Below are positions 43,213 through 52,396 of a DNA stretch of 64,000 nucleotides, piece by piece; position 1 is the first letter of the stretch, and each line of letters starts with the position of its first letter. Source of the stretch: Thermococcus sp. AM4. Its GTDB lineage: Archaea; Methanobacteriota_B; Thermococci; Thermococcales; Thermococcaceae. The stretch is from assembly GCF_000151205.2 (NCBI RefSeq), contig NC_016051.1, positions 248,001-312,000 of the forward strand, written 5' to 3'. The notes beneath the pieces were generated by a model. It searched no databases and was not told where the DNA came from. It saw only the letters and a program-made list of their open reading frames with translations. Both the position numbers and the translations under genes were made by a program.

Positions 43213-44906
43213 GCTTTCTCCACGATTCCCGTTTCAAAGAGTATCCCCATAAGCCTTTCCAGCTTCTCTCCGTCGATCTCGCCGTATTCCTCCCGGAGGG
43301 CTTTGTAGGCCTTCTCCTCGGGCAGTTTCTCCCCGAGCATCACGAGTTCGTGAAGGGGAGTTATGATCTTCCTGTACTCGGTAAGCCTCTCGAACTCCTC
43401 TGAGAGGGGAGCGCTCCTGCTCCTTATGAACTCAGCGGAGATCCTGCCGCGGACGCTCCACCTGAGCCAGGGCTTCTCCTCGAAGTCGTGGCCGAGTTCT
43501 ATACCGAGGAAGCCCGAATCCCTCGCGAGCCCCTTCATTACTAATCTCTCGGCCACCTCGGTTTCCCTCTCCATCGCCAGCTCTCCTAAGTACTTCATCG
43601 CGTAGCCCCTCGCGAAGCGCTGGAGGTCGCTTTTCTCACCCTTGGCCAGGAAGAGAACGGCCGAGAGGACGCCCCGCCCGATTACATCGAGCGTCTCCCT
43701 GCTTATCTTCTCGGGGCTGTCCTCGCTGGAGTGGTAGAAGCGGTCCGGCCACGTTATTGGCATCACCGAGGGAACGCCGAAGAAGTTGAAGACGTCGTGG
43801 TCGCTCCCCATCTCGTAGGGGTAGGCCTTCATCGGGAGCAGGGGCATTGGAGAGCCCGAAAAGCTCCTTCCCCCTCTCATGTTCGCAAGGGAAAGCGAGG
43901 CCTCGAGCACTCCAGACAGGATCGAGAAGTTCGAGAGGGGCGTTCTAACGACCATCACCGTCGAGCCCGAGCGGTCAACGCTTCCGCCGACCATGTCGAG
44001 GTTTATGACGGCGTAGTAGTCTTCCACCCTCGCGTGTTTCTCAAGGAAAGCCTGTGTGCCGTAGTACTCGGGGATCCAGAGGAAGGCGAAGCCAAAGCGG
44101 AAGGAATCGTTCCAGAGGCGGCTCAAAATCCTCGCGAGTTCTATTAGCATTGCGCTTCCGGAGGCGTTGTCGTTGGCGCCGGGCTTTGGATGGCAGATGT
44201 GGGCCGTGAACAGTACGTAAGGCGGCTCCCCTATCTCGGCGTAGAGTATCGGTAGGGTCTCCCTCTCCTTGGCCTCGGCATCAACGCGGAACCGTACCTT
44301 AGGGGATTTCCCGGAGAGGTGCTTTCCTATCGCCTCCTCCGCCCACGTTTCCGGAACGGCCAGGGCAGGAATCCTGGCCCACTCGAGGTCGTCCTTCGAG
44401 AGGAACAGGCCTATGTACGGGAGAGCCTCCCCGGTTCCCTTCCTGTAGGCGAGAAACGCCGCCGCCCCGCTCTCGTTGGCTCGTTTGTAGGCCTTCCTCC
44501 AGTTTTTCCCGACGAGAACAACCTTCCCCTCAGCCCTTTCCCAGTCCTCTTCCCGGATTATCGGCAGGATCTCGCCCTCTCCTTCTCCAGGGGGACTGTG
44601 GGCCATGGCCACGAGGGGCGTCTTTGATGAGTCCAGTCTCTTTCCACCGAACTCGATCTCTGCCCCAACGAGATCCCACGCTATCGGGGATCTAAGGGTT
44701 AGGTACCAGCTCTCTCCGTCGTATTTCTCGCGGATGAGCCGGCCTGAAACTCCCCACGCGGACAGCTCCTCCTCGATGTACTTAACTGCCTCAACGAGCT
44801 CTTTCGAGCCCTGTATCCTGTGGAACTGGCTTATCTCAACGATGTCGTGAAGAACCCGCTCGGAGCTCAAAACTTCAGACTCCTTGAGGAACGGCTTAAT
44901 TCCCAT
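43209..44906 (-). CDS. M28-family zinc aminopeptidase with PA-like insert
   Basis: 565 aa. N-terminal region with a PA-like insert (about 80-215), then the M28 catalytic part: HICHPKPGANDNASG (zinc-binding His and Asp), IPEYYGT (Glu region), NLDMVGG (Asp) and GSDHDVF (His). A helical C-terminal region of about 130 residues follows. No signal peptide, so it acts in the cytoplasm, presumably on peptides. Start ATG with GGGAGGAATGAGG site. It follows the small unknown gene by three bases, in one unit with the KaiC-like gene. Confidence 0.85.
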   Translation of the reverse strand: MGIKPFLKESEVLSSERVLHDIVEISQFHRIQGSKELVEAVKYIEEELSAWGVSGRLIREKYDGESWYLTLRSPIAWDLVGAEIEFGGKRLDSSKTPLVAMAHSPPGEGEGEILPIIREEDWERAEGKVVLVGKNWRKAYKRANESGAAAFLAYRKGTGEALPYIGLFLSKDDLEWARIPALAVPETWAEEAIGKHLSGKSPKVRFRVDAEAKERETLPILYAEIGEPPYVLFTAHICHPKPGANDNASGSAMLIELARILSRLWNDSFRFGFAFLWIPEYYGTQAFLEKHARVEDYYAVINLDMVGGSVDRSGSTVMVVRTPLSNFSILSGVLEASLSLANMRGGRSFSGSPMPLLPMKAYPYEMGSDHDVFNFFGVPSVMPITWPDRFYHSSEDSPEKISRETLDVIGRGVLSAVLFLAKGEKSDLQRFARGYAMKYLGELAMERETEVAERLVMKGLARDSGFLGIELGHDFEEKPWLRWSVRGRISAEFIRSRSAPLSEEFERLTEYRKIITPLHELVMLGEKLPEEKAYKALREEYGEIDGEKLERLMGILFETGIVEKA

Positions 44907-44909
44907 ACC

Positions 44910-45332
44910 TCATTCCTCCCCCAGCTTGAGCATCCTCGGTATTTCGAGGTGTTTGAGCGTGTCCAAAAACTCCGGGGGAAGTATGAGCCGGGTCGTCTGG
45001 AGGAAGCGGGCGAACTCCACCTCGAGCGGCTCCCCTTCCTCCTCCGCTTCCATCACCTCGACCCTGGGCTTAACTTCCTCCTCTGTTAGCTTACCCTTCT
45101 CGATGAGGCCGAGGTTTATCTCCTCCTGCCTCCTGTTCGAGCCCTCCAGCTTTCCCCTGTTGTAGGCGCTCTTGACGAGATCGTAAACCCCGAGCTCCTT
45201 TGCCCTGCGGTAGATCTCCTCTTTCCTGTCCCTCACCCAGGAGATCCACTCACTGTGCCCCCGGTAACCGATGAAGTAGCCGAACTCGTAGGCCTCCTGC
45301 AGGAGCTTTCTTATCTCCGCCTTCTTCCCCAT
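44910..45332 (-). CDS. Conserved-looking small protein of unknown function
   Basis: 140 aa, helical, with an aromatic N-terminal block (EFGYFIGYRGHSEWISWV) and a charged middle. No family recognised. It lies between the KaiC-like ATPase and the M28 peptidase genes with gaps under 10 nt, so it belongs to their operon. GGTAG site just above the ATG. Confidence 0.75.
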   Translation of the reverse strand: MGKKAEIRKLLQEAYEFGYFIGYRGHSEWISWVRDRKEEIYRRAKELGVYDLVKSAYNRGKLEGSNRRQEEINLGLIEKGKLTEEEVKPRVEVMEAEEEGEPLEVEFARFLQTTRLILPPEFLDTLKHLEIPRMLKLGEE

Positions 45333-45341
45333 GCTACCACC

Positions 45342-46055
45342 TCAGAACGGCGCCTCGTTGTACACCTTTATTCCCTCGTCCGTGAAGCGTATCCTCTTGA
45401 GGTTGCTGTCGTGGGGGACGCCCCTCATCTTCAGCACCTGCATCGCCCTGACCATCTGGTAGTTGCGCATGAAGTGGTGGATCACGAGGACGCCGTCCAC
45501 TAGGTAGTGCTCATCGGTGTACCTCTCGCCCTGGAGCATCTCTGAGGTTATCAGCGTTGTCGTTTCGAGCTCCTGGAGGGCCCTTATGAACCTCCCCAGG
45601 GCCCAGCGCTTGTTTTCAGGATCCTTGACGAGGTGCTCCATCGAGGTGAACGAGTCGATGACGGCCCTCTTTATTCCCTCTTCGCTTATTATCTGGAGGA
45701 TGCTGTTGAAGAGCTCGTTCCAGGTCAGGCGGTACTCCGTTCTGAGGAGGATCCGGCCCAGGTCGTGGAAGGTTATTGTCTTCGACTTGACGTAGCCGAG
45801 CAGACCGAAGTTGTACCTCAGCATGTCCTGGAGGATCACCCTCGGGTCCTCGACCAGGGACACGAAAACGCCTTTCTCACCGTTTCTTGCACCCTCAACT
45901 AAGAACTGAACTCCCATCGTAGTCTTTCCGCTGCCGGGAGGGCCGGTTATCAGGTAAACCCTTCCCGGGAGAAAACCGCCGCCTATTATCTCGTCGAGGC
46001 CCGGCACTCCAGAGGGAACGCGATCGAGGCTCTTGAGAATCTCACCCACGTACAA
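45342..46055 (-). CDS. Single-domain KaiC-like RecA-fold ATPase
   Basis: 237 aa. Walker A ITGPPGSGKT (about 36-45), Walker B-like AVIDSFTSM, and the KaiC-type start SGVPGLDEIIGGGFLPG. Such single-KaiC proteins are abundant in Thermococcales; roles are mostly unknown, some tied to signalling or archaellum control. Start is a TTG at 46055 with GGTGA six bases above; a GTG at 46049 is an alternative. A TATA at about 46088-46097 supports this place as the operon head. Confidence 0.88.
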   Translation of the reverse strand: MYVGEILKSLDRVPSGVPGLDEIIGGGFLPGRVYLITGPPGSGKTTMGVQFLVEGARNGEKGVFVSLVEDPRVILQDMLRYNFGLLGYVKSKTITFHDLGRILLRTEYRLTWNELFNSILQIISEEGIKRAVIDSFTSMEHLVKDPENKRWALGRFIRALQELETTTLITSEMLQGERYTDEHYLVDGVLVIHHFMRNYQMVRAMQVLKMRGVPHDSNLKRIRFTDEGIKVYNEAPF

Positions 46056-46151
46056 TTCACGTCACCGGTTTGAGATACGCACTCCACGTATTTAAGCTTA
46101 AGCTCCGCTCGGTTTATAACGCCAAGCCCGGAAAGGGTAGGGGGTGAGGGA

Positions 46152-46781
46152 ATGCCGGTCAGGTTGATAGCCTTCGACCTCGAGGGAACGCTCGTGAAAT
46201 CGGTCTCGGGATGGGTGGAGCTCCACAAACGCTTCGGCACGTGGGAAAAGGGCCGCGAGTACGCCGAGATGTTCTTCAGGGGTGAGATCGACTACCCCAC
46301 GTGGGCGGACCTCGACGCCTCCCTCTGGCGGGGGCGGAGACGGGAGGAGATAATGGAGTGGGTGGAGAGCGTTGAGTACATGGACGGGGCCTTTGAGCTG
46401 ATCGAGTTCCTCAGGGAAAGGAACTTCAGGATAGCGATACTGAGCAGCGGGCTCATGTGCCTGGCCGAGAAGGTGGGGAGGGAACTCGGGGTCGATTACG
46501 TCTTTGCCAACGAGCTTGAGTTCGACGAAAACGGCGTAATAACCGGAAGGGTGAGGCCGCACGTTGATTTCCAGGGCAAGGGGAGAATACTGCGCGAGCT
46601 CAGGGAAAAGCTGAGGCCAGAGCTCACCGTTGCGGTCGGGGACGGCTACAACGACCTGTCGATGTTCCGCGAGGCCGACGTGAGCATAGCGATAAACCCC
46701 CACGAGGGCGTTGAGGGTGACCACGTGGTCGAGAGCCTGCACGAGGTCAGGGAGATAATAGAGGGCCTGCTCGAGGAGTGA
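46152..46781 (+). CDS. HAD-superfamily phosphatase, phosphoserine phosphatase-like
   Basis: 209 aa. Motif I is FDLEGTL, with Glu where most HAD phosphatases have Asp; motif II LSSG; motif III Lys in QGKGRIL; motif IV VGDGYNDLSM. The SerB-like layout with a helical cap (about 20-75) fits a small-molecule phosphatase. Whether phosphoserine is the substrate is not settled by sequence. GGGGGTGAGG site; TATA at about 46112-46121. The promoter is divergent from the KaiC-like gene. Confidence 0.9.
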   Translation: MPVRLIAFDLEGTLVKSVSGWVELHKRFGTWEKGREYAEMFFRGEIDYPTWADLDASLWRGRRREEIMEWVESVEYMDGAFELIEFLRERNFRIAILSSGLMCLAEKVGRELGVDYVFANELEFDENGVITGRVRPHVDFQGKGRILRELREKLRPELTVAVGDGYNDLSMFREADVSIAINPHEGVEGDHVVESLHEVREIIEGLLEE

Positions 46782-46809
46782 ATTTTTTAAGGCCAAGCCC
46801 CAATCCCCG

Positions 46810-46871
46810 TCGGGCCCGGCTGCCCGCCCTCTCCGCTGAGGAGTGATGCGGGGGTTCCGGTCGGGCCTACA
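46810..46871 (+). ncRNA. Single-hairpin H/ACA guide RNA
   Basis: Lower stem GGGCCCGG (46812-46819) pairs with TCGGGCCT (46861-46868, two G-U pairs), followed at once by ACA (46869-46871). The upper stem TCTCCGC (46830-46836)/GCGGGGG (46848-46854) is closed by the K-loop TGAGGAGTGAT, which has the same layout as TGAGCGGTGAA in the 42.7-kb RNA. Upper stem to ACA is 14 nt, the required spacing. A TATA-like TTTTTTAA at about 46783-46790 would place the start at the foot of the stem. Targets not resolved. Confidence 0.82.
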
Positions 46872-46928
46872 GGGGATGATGACCTTTTGCTTTGCCGAGC
46901 GGTGACGATCACGCCCTTCCCTGACCCC
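46872..46928 (+). ncRNA. C/D-box guide RNA directly after the H/ACA RNA
   Basis: Terminal stem GGGG (46872-46875)/CCCC (46925-46928). C box ATGATGA (46876-46882, perfect), D-prime-like CCGA (46895-46898), C-prime GTGACGA (46902-46908, one mismatch) and D box CTGA (46921-46924). Guides are 46883-46894 and 46909-46920, each 12 nt, as in archaeal box C/D RNAs that direct 2-prime-O-methylation with fibrillarin, Nop5 and L7Ae. The RNA begins at the base after the H/ACA box and ends at the convergent peptidase stop codon. Confidence 0.85.
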
Positions 46929-48148
46929 TAAAGTCCGGCCGTCTTCAGCACTAGCCACCAGAACACGTCGCCCCAGAAGAACGCTATCAGGAAGCCGATG
47001 AAGATGCTCGGGGCGAAGGGCATGGCCTTTTTCCTGAGGAACCTGTTCTCGATCTTTCCTTCCTCAACGAGTTTCCTCAGCCTTTCAATCTGCTCCCTGG
47101 AGAGCCCCTCGGCCGTCGGGGACGCTATAACCTCCTCTCCGGCGGGGGAGGTGAGGGCCCCCAAGTTGCCCTCCTTCAGGGCCCTAGAGAGCAGCTCCAA
47201 AAAGCCCGACCGGTCTCGCTTAACCTCGCCGTTCTCGAGGTAAATGGTCTCGCCGAGGATGTCCCACTCCCTGAGCTCCTCAACGGTCACCTCCTCAACG
47301 AGGGCCTCCTCGCGGAGAACCTTGACGATCGAGAAGAAGACTTTGAAGAGGTAGAGAACCACGAGGAGCTTGAGGAAGCTGTAAACTGCATCGGCCCCGA
47401 TGAGGTAGGTGAGGTAGGCGAAGGAAACCAGACCGAGGGCATCGCCGACGCGCCGGTACTTTCCAAAGGCTATCAGGAGAACCACCGTTATGAGGTAGCG
47501 CACGGGGGATGGAACGCTCATCCCGGCCTTCTGGAGGAGGACCGAAACCCCTATTCCGGCCATGAGCCAGAGGGCGACTTCAACGGACAGGTTGGCCTTC
47601 TCAAAGAGAACCTGTTTGAGTTTCTCCGTCTTTCTCCTCGCTATCAGTACGCCCAGGGCGTAGACGAAGAGGAACGGGAACACCGCGAGGATGCTGTTGA
47701 AGAGTATCGCGATCGGATAGAGTGGATACCTGACTTCGTAAGGTGCCACAACGCCCGCGTAATGGAGAGGGTACGGTAGGAGGGCTGAAAATCCGGCCAG
47801 AACGAGAACGTCGCCCGATGCCCATGCCCCGGCGTAGTAGAGTATCAGACCGAGGATCAGGCCAACGAAAAAGCCTATTATCCCTGCCAGCGCCAGCAGG
47901 ACATCGCCCGATCTAATCCCCAGGTACAGGTAGAGGAGTATTCCAACCTCAACGGCCGGAACCGGGATCCTGGTTAGGATGGGGTTCAACGGGACTTCTT
48001 CCTCTTCCTCAAGCCCCTTGAGCCTCTCGATCAGGGCTAAGAGGGGAAAAACGTGGTTGTCGAAGATGAAACCGGTCTTGAGGTCGGTGTAAGATGTTAG
48101 AAGACCCGCCAGTGACCCAACTAACAGAACGAGGAAGTCCGCGTTCAT
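46928..48148 (-). CDS. Archaeal prepilin peptidase (A24 family)
   Basis: 406 aa with many membrane helices. The two catalytic aspartates of the family appear as TSYTDLKTG (about residue 22) and WASGD (about 113). It is longer than typical PibD/FlaK enzymes, with a soluble charged region (about 285-375) before the last helices. The enzyme cuts class III signal peptides of pilins and archaellins. The pilin-like gene 48164-48328 lies just upstream in the same orientation, a likely substrate. ATG with GGAGGT site. Confidence 0.9.
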   Translation of the reverse strand: MNADFLVLLVGSLAGLLTSYTDLKTGFIFDNHVFPLLALIERLKGLEEEEEVPLNPILTRIPVPAVEVGILLYLYLGIRSGDVLLALAGIIGFFVGLILGLILYYAGAWASGDVLVLAGFSALLPYPLHYAGVVAPYEVRYPLYPIAILFNSILAVFPFLFVYALGVLIARRKTEKLKQVLFEKANLSVEVALWLMAGIGVSVLLQKAGMSVPSPVRYLITVVLLIAFGKYRRVGDALGLVSFAYLTYLIGADAVYSFLKLLVVLYLFKVFFSIVKVLREEALVEEVTVEELREWDILGETIYLENGEVKRDRSGFLELLSRALKEGNLGALTSPAGEEVIASPTAEGLSREQIERLRKLVEEGKIENRFLRKKAMPFAPSIFIGFLIAFFWGDVFWWLVLKTAGL

Positions 48149-48163
48149 GCCTTTACCTCCGGA

Positions 48164-48328
48164 TCAGAGGTCTTCCAGAACGTTCTCGCGAACGGCCTTT
48201 GCGTAGCTCGAAACCGTCTGCTGGAGCTGCTTCGTCGTGTTGAGCACGGTTCTAAGGGCTATCGCCACGAGTATCAGCGCGGCCGCGAGCATGAACAGGT
48301 ATTCCAGAGCGGTCTGGGCTCTCCTCAT
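48164..48328 (-). CDS. Tiny type IV pilin-like protein with class III signal peptide
   Basis: 54 aa: a basic MRR start, then [10 protein letters not shown] and a hydrophobic helix to about residue 26, and a short polar tail of about 28 residues. The pattern (charged head, Gln-Thr-x-x-Glu-Tyr) is the archaeal class III prepilin motif. GGAGG lies seven bases above the ATG. It sits 15 nt before the prepilin peptidase gene. Being short, it is probably a minor pilin or initiator rather than a full filament subunit. Confidence 0.85.
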   Translation of the reverse strand: MRRAQTALEYLFMLAAALILVAIALRTVLNTTKQLQQTVSSYAKAVRENVLEDL

Positions 48329-48400
48329 ACTCTCGCCTCCACTTCTATTTCGGGATCATTAGATTTAAAAGTTTCCCCGAAACTCTTTCCGGGGGCAAAG

Positions 48401-48739
48401 ATGAAAGTTTACAGACTGTTCGTTCGCGATGAGTACCTCGACTTCATAAAGTCCGGGGAGAAGAGGATAGAGGTTCGCGTTGCCTACCCTCAGCTCAGGA
48501 AGATCCAGCCCGGGGACAAGATAATCTTCAACGACTCCGTTCCTGCCGTTGTTACCGAGGTCAAGCGCTACGAGACCTTTCGACAGGTTCTCCGGCAGGA
48601 GCCGATAAAGAAAATCTTTCCCGACGAGCCGAGCTTCGAGAGGGCGGTAAAGAGGTTCCACAACCTCTACCCCAAGTGGAAGGAGAACCGCTACGGCGTC
48701 ATAGCCATAAAGTTCAAGCTCATCGGTGAGGGGCGATGA
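48401..48739 (+). CDS. ASCH-domain protein
   Basis: 112 aa, one ASCH domain: [20 protein letters not shown] gives the family start, followed by [11 protein letters not shown] and a VVTEVKRY strand. ASCH domains are PUA-related and bind RNA; some hydrolyse modified nucleosides. TATA at about 48361-48371. Its stop overlaps the next ATG (ATGA), so two ASCH proteins are co-translated. Confidence 0.9.
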   Translation: MKVYRLFVRDEYLDFIKSGEKRIEVRVAYPQLRKIQPGDKIIFNDSVPAVVTEVKRYETFRQVLRQEPIKKIFPDEPSFERAVKRFHNLYPKWKENRYGVIAIKFKLIGEGR

Positions 48740-49305
48740 GGCACCTCGAGTTCGATGGTCGCTATGCTGATGCGATACTGAAGGGGAAGAAGAGGGCGAC
48801 CGTCAGGCTGGGTAGGAAGCCGAACCTCAGGGAAGGCGACACCGTCCTAATCCACGCCGGTGGCTACGCCCTCGGAAAGGCCGTAATCGAGAGGGTCGAG
48901 AGCAAAACGGTGAAGGAGCTCACCGACGAGGATGCCTTCCTCGACGGCTTTTCCAGCAGGGAGGAGCTTATTAGGGCTTTGAAGGAGCACTACAAGTACG
49001 TGAACGACGACTCCAAGGCCCACGTTATAGTCTTCCGCCTCGTGGAGAAGTTTGACAAACCGGTTATGAGCTCGGACTACGCCTACGAGGGCAACCTGCC
49101 GGTCGAGATAGCCGAGAAGGCGTTAAAGTACCTCGACCTGCCAGAGGAAGATAGGAAGCTGATAGAGCTTTTCCTCAAAACCGGGAGCCTTAGGAAAGCC
49201 GCCTACAGGCTTGGCGGCCTGAACAAGCGCTACCTGATAAGGGACGCGCTGAGAAGGGCCTACGAGGAGCTCAAAAAGAAGGGCATCATGGGGCCGAGGG
49301 TTTAG
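48736..49305 (+). CDS. ASCH-domain protein with helical C-terminus
   Basis: 189 aa. ASCH domain (about 1-105; [19 protein letters not shown] and [10 protein letters not shown]), then a helical region of 70 residues ([19 protein letters not shown]) that may bind nucleic acid through a helix-turn-helix. Coupled to the preceding ASCH gene. An RNA-binding or RNA-modifying role is a family-level inference. Confidence 0.88.
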   Translation: MRHLEFDGRYADAILKGKKRATVRLGRKPNLREGDTVLIHAGGYALGKAVIERVESKTVKELTDEDAFLDGFSSREELIRALKEHYKYVNDDSKAHVIVFRLVEKFDKPVMSSDYAYEGNLPVEIAEKALKYLDLPEEDRKLIELFLKTGSLRKAAYRLGGLNKRYLIRDALRRAYEELKKKGIMGPRV

Positions 49306-49688
49306 AGGGACAGCCGCTCCCCTATGAGCCTCAGCAGTTCCCCCAGGGCCAGGCCGAGGGCTTCCTTGCCCCGGTAAGGGTGCAGAACGTCCTCGGTAAA
49401 GCTGGCCTTCAGAACCTCAACGGCCTCTTCTATCGTGAACGCTCCCTCCAGCCACGCGTACGCTATTATCGCCTCCGCTATGTCGCCCCTTCCGTGTTTG
49501 TCGGTTCTCGGAGGGACGAGGTGCCGCAGCTTGGCCCGCTCTATCGCTATCGCCAGGGAAGCGTTCGGAACCCTTCCTCCGGTTGGCCGGCCCGTGAACT
49601 CGCTCAGGGCTAGGGAGTAGATGAGGTTGACGAGGGAATCGCCGAGCGTTGCGAGGCCCTTATCAGTGAAGTCACGCCGGTATTCCAT
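49302..49688 (-). CDS. RNase III-fold protein
   Basis: 128 aa. TLGDSLVNLIYSLAL and DKHGRGDIAEAIIAYAWLEG resemble the two helices carrying acidic residues in RNase III domains. No double-stranded-RNA-binding domain is present, as in mini-RNase III. Catalysis is plausible but not certain because some acidic positions differ. It overlaps the convergent ASCH gene by four bases. Confidence 0.7.
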   Translation of the reverse strand: MEYRRDFTDKGLATLGDSLVNLIYSLALSEFTGRPTGGRVPNASLAIAIERAKLRHLVPPRTDKHGRGDIAEAIIAYAWLEGAFTIEEAVEVLKASFTEDVLHPYRGKEALGLALGELLRLIGERLSL

Positions 49689-49694
49689 TTGCCT

Positions 49695-50729
49695 TCACCC
49701 GAAGAAAGCCTTCATATGCCATAGCCCAGTGTAGTGAATCGTTATGAGCAGGAATATCACGACGGGGATAAAAAGGTAAGTCTTCCGCCCAAGTTTCTCC
49801 CCAAGGACGCACCATGATGGAAACGCTGGAAGGAGGAGTCTTGAGGCACTGACGGAGGGGATTCCAGTAATGAGGTACTCCAGCAGTATTGTAGGGGCGG
49901 AGAGTAGGGCCTCCTGAAATCTCTTTTCCCAGATTAACAGAAGAAGACCTATTGTGTACGGGATAACAAAAATCCAGTGGAACACCAGCCATCTGAATCC
50001 CGTCAGCTTGAAGTCGTCTATGTGCCAGTTCTGGTTTGAGAACCAGCTGTCAAGGAGCCATTTTGCCTGTTTTATCGGCCCCGCGAGTTCTGAGCCCCAT
50101 CCCTTTTCTAGAGAAAAATACACGAAGGGACTGCCTGCTTTTAGAGTGAAGAAGATTGCTATCACCAGTCCAGAGGCTGCAACGGGGGCGACAACCTTGA
50201 TCATTTCCCTAAGGGGCTTTCTATCCATTAAGAAGGCCGGGAATAGAAGCACCATGGAATATTTCGTCAATATGGATAGCCCAAGCACAGCACCCGCGGC
50301 TATAGAATTTCTGTCTTTTAGCAAGTACGCAAGGATCGCAAATGTAAGGGCCATTGATTCACTGTAGGGTGCAGTCGTGAAGAGCACGTAGGCTGGGTTA
50401 AGGGCAAAGAATATCGCAGGTTTCAGACCATACTTCCTTAGGATAAGTAATGGGGGCCAGATGCTGAAGAAGTTCGCCACGATGAAAGCTGCCTTCCAAG
50501 TTGCCATTCCGATTGAGCTCACCAATCTTACCGAGAGGGGGAATGCCGGGGCAAAAACGAGCTGGTAATCCTCTTGGTATCCAGATTTAGCCAGGCGTAT
50601 AAAATGTTCTCCATCCCACCTCATACAGAACTTCTCAATTTTAAAGTCCGCTGCATGAAGAAGTACGAGCTTGGATATGAGAACTATAACAATGATGATG
50701 GCAATGTCTCTCCAACGTAAATTGACCAT
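49695..50729 (-). CDS. GT-C-type membrane glycosyltransferase, PIG-V-like
   Basis: 344 aa from ATG 50729 (GGTGA site). About nine membrane helices. A first-loop WDGEHFIRLAKSGY block resembles the WD-x-x-H motif of PIG-V and related GT-C mannosyltransferases, which use lipid-linked sugars outside the membrane. The gene is AT-richer than its neighbours, a sign of transfer. The exact sugar and acceptor are unknown. It is followed within seven bases by the RNase III-fold gene. Confidence 0.65.
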   Translation of the reverse strand: MVNLRWRDIAIIIVIVLISKLVLLHAADFKIEKFCMRWDGEHFIRLAKSGYQEDYQLVFAPAFPLSVRLVSSIGMATWKAAFIVANFFSIWPPLLILRKYGLKPAIFFALNPAYVLFTTAPYSESMALTFAILAYLLKDRNSIAAGAVLGLSILTKYSMVLLFPAFLMDRKPLREMIKVVAPVAASGLVIAIFFTLKAGSPFVYFSLEKGWGSELAGPIKQAKWLLDSWFSNQNWHIDDFKLTGFRWLVFHWIFVIPYTIGLLLLIWEKRFQEALLSAPTILLEYLITGIPSVSASRLLLPAFPSWCVLGEKLGRKTYLFIPVVIFLLITIHYTGLWHMKAFFG

Positions 50730-50798
50730 GATTCTCACCGCTAGAAGGAACAATGAGAAAGTTAAAAATTTTTCTATTCCGCTTCATAAGAGGAGGTA

Positions 50799-51095
50799 TC
50801 ACCCTCCCTGCTCTCCAATCGCGGATTTCCACGCTTCGAGTACCGCCCTGGCCCTGTCAAAGATCCTCTGGGCGGCCTTTTCGAGCGCCTCCTCCGGGCT
50901 CTCCTTTCCGTCGGTCACGATCTTGAAGCGCGGCTTTCTGGCCATGAGGATCGGGTGGTCTATCGAGTAGGCCGCGAACTTGACGTGCTCGTCCTCGTGA
51001 AGGGTTTCAACCAGAAGGTTCGCGAAGGTGTGGTCTTCCCCCTCAAGGTAGAACTCGAAGGTGTTACCTTCCCTCTTGATGACCTCAATCTTCAT
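50799..51095 (-). CDS. rpoL: RNA polymerase subunit L (Rpb11-like)
   Basis: 98 aa from ATG 51095 (GGGGTGA site). The [21 protein letters not shown] block and the AAYSIDHPI stretch are typical of the L/Rpb11 subunit, which dimerises with subunit D in polymerase assembly. The order csl4, DUF2067, rpoL, with overlaps of a few bases, is a known archaeal information-processing cluster. Confidence 0.96.
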   Translation of the reverse strand: MKIEVIKREGNTFEFYLEGEDHTFANLLVETLHEDEHVKFAAYSIDHPILMARKPRFKIVTDGKESPEEALEKAAQRIFDRARAVLEAWKSAIGEQGG

Positions 51096-51720
51096 CAGCA
51101 TCACCCCTGAGATGCTTTAATACCTCCTCCAGAGCCTGCTCCTTGTTCTTCACCAGTTCGTATTTAAACTTATCCTCCTTCCATTCCGCCACTCCGAGAT
51201 CAACGAGCAGCTCAAGAACCTCCTCAGGCTCCATATCGAACGCAACCGAGACGGGAAGGACCACCTCCCTGATCTGCCTCGTTGTCTGAAGGGCTATCTC
51301 CGACAGTGCCAGGCCCAGCCTGCGCACGAGCTCAACGATCTCGTTCCAGGGCAAAGAGGTAACCAGTTCCCCCTTGGCCTCGTCGAGTTCCGCCTTCTCC
51401 CCGAGAAGCTCCAGGGTTTTGAGTATGACCGGTAGGGACACGCTCGTTCCCGCCTCGCGGAACACGTCGTCCGGGGAGTAGTGGTAGAGGCCGCGCCTGT
51501 CCGGATAGAGCTTTGCCTTCACCCTGTTGTGTATGGCCCTGATTTTGGCTATCGCCTCCCTGATCTCGTCCTTTGTTCCCTGCACGTTCACCTTAATGGA
51601 GTCGAGCTTGCCGTGGACGTAGATGAAGGCCGGAAGGGAAAGCCTCTGCAGTTCCTTCATGAACTCCTCCTTCTCGAGCTCGCTTTTCACGTGTATCGTT
51701 ATGACGCGCTTTGCCCTCAT
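51085..51720 (-). CDS. DUF2067 family protein
   Basis: 211 aa. N-terminal alpha/beta part with [19 protein letters not shown], resembling a KH- or RNA-binding-type fold, and a helical C-terminus. It sits between csl4 and rpoL and overlaps rpoL by 11 nt, pointing to an RNA-linked role. The specific function is unknown. Confidence 0.85.
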   Translation of the reverse strand: MRAKRVITIHVKSELEKEEFMKELQRLSLPAFIYVHGKLDSIKVNVQGTKDEIREAIAKIRAIHNRVKAKLYPDRRGLYHYSPDDVFREAGTSVSLPVILKTLELLGEKAELDEAKGELVTSLPWNEIVELVRRLGLALSEIALQTTRQIREVVLPVSVAFDMEPEEVLELLVDLGVAEWKEDKFKYELVKNKEQALEEVLKHLRGDADED

Positions 51721-52308
51721 TCAGATCACCATCTTGCGGTAAAGCGTTGACAGTTTTCTCGTCTCGACGTTGCCGCACTTGGGACAGATGAGCTTGTCGC
51801 CGCGCCTTATGAGCGGTGTCCTGCAGCGCGAGCAGAAAGCGTAAACCACGCCGAGCTCGGGGGCCCGCGTCGTTAGCTGGATCGGGCTCTTCTCGTTCGA
51901 GATGACCCTCGCCCGGACTATGTCCCCCACCTTGAACTCTTTGCCCATGTCCTCGACGAAGCCGTTCTTCACCTGCGAGACGTGTATCCCCGCGAGCTTG
52001 GACGTTGCTATCTCCCTGCTCCCCTTCCCCTCGATCCTGAGGAGCTGGACTATAACGACCTGCGGCTTTACCTCAAGAACCTGCGCCAGAACGGTGTCTC
52101 CAACCTCCGGAAGCGGCGGCGTGTCGGTCACGGGTTCAACGCTTATCTCCATCCGCTCCCTGTTTATCCTGACCTTCCCCGCCCGGGTTGCGATGAGGTT
52201 TCCGTTCTCCTCCTTAACCCCCTCACCGGGCAGGTACTCCTCGATTACACCCAGATAATCCCCCGGGAGAACAAGCTCTCCTTCTTTGGCCGGTTTTTTA
52301 GCTTCCAT
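51721..52308 (-). CDS. csl4: Exosome subunit Csl4
   Basis: 195 aa. N-terminal domain with GDYLGVIEEYLPGEG, an S1 RNA-binding domain (about 70-150, with GIHVSQVKNGFVED), and a C-terminal zinc ribbon, CSRC and CPKC. This is the normal Csl4 layout; it caps the archaeal RNA exosome together with Rrp4 and helps recruit DnaG. It starts the csl4-DUF2067-rpoL unit. Confidence 0.96.
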   Translation of the reverse strand: MEAKKPAKEGELVLPGDYLGVIEEYLPGEGVKEENGNLIATRAGKVRINRERMEISVEPVTDTPPLPEVGDTVLAQVLEVKPQVVIVQLLRIEGKGSREIATSKLAGIHVSQVKNGFVEDMGKEFKVGDIVRARVISNEKSPIQLTTRAPELGVVYAFCSRCRTPLIRRGDKLICPKCGNVETRKLSTLYRKMVI

Positions 52309-52396
52309 TCCCCCACCTCCGTTGGAATTCCCCCAAAGATCTTTTAAGTCTTTGCCAGCCCGATAACCTTAAATCGTCCCCCGCCAATTAGAGATC

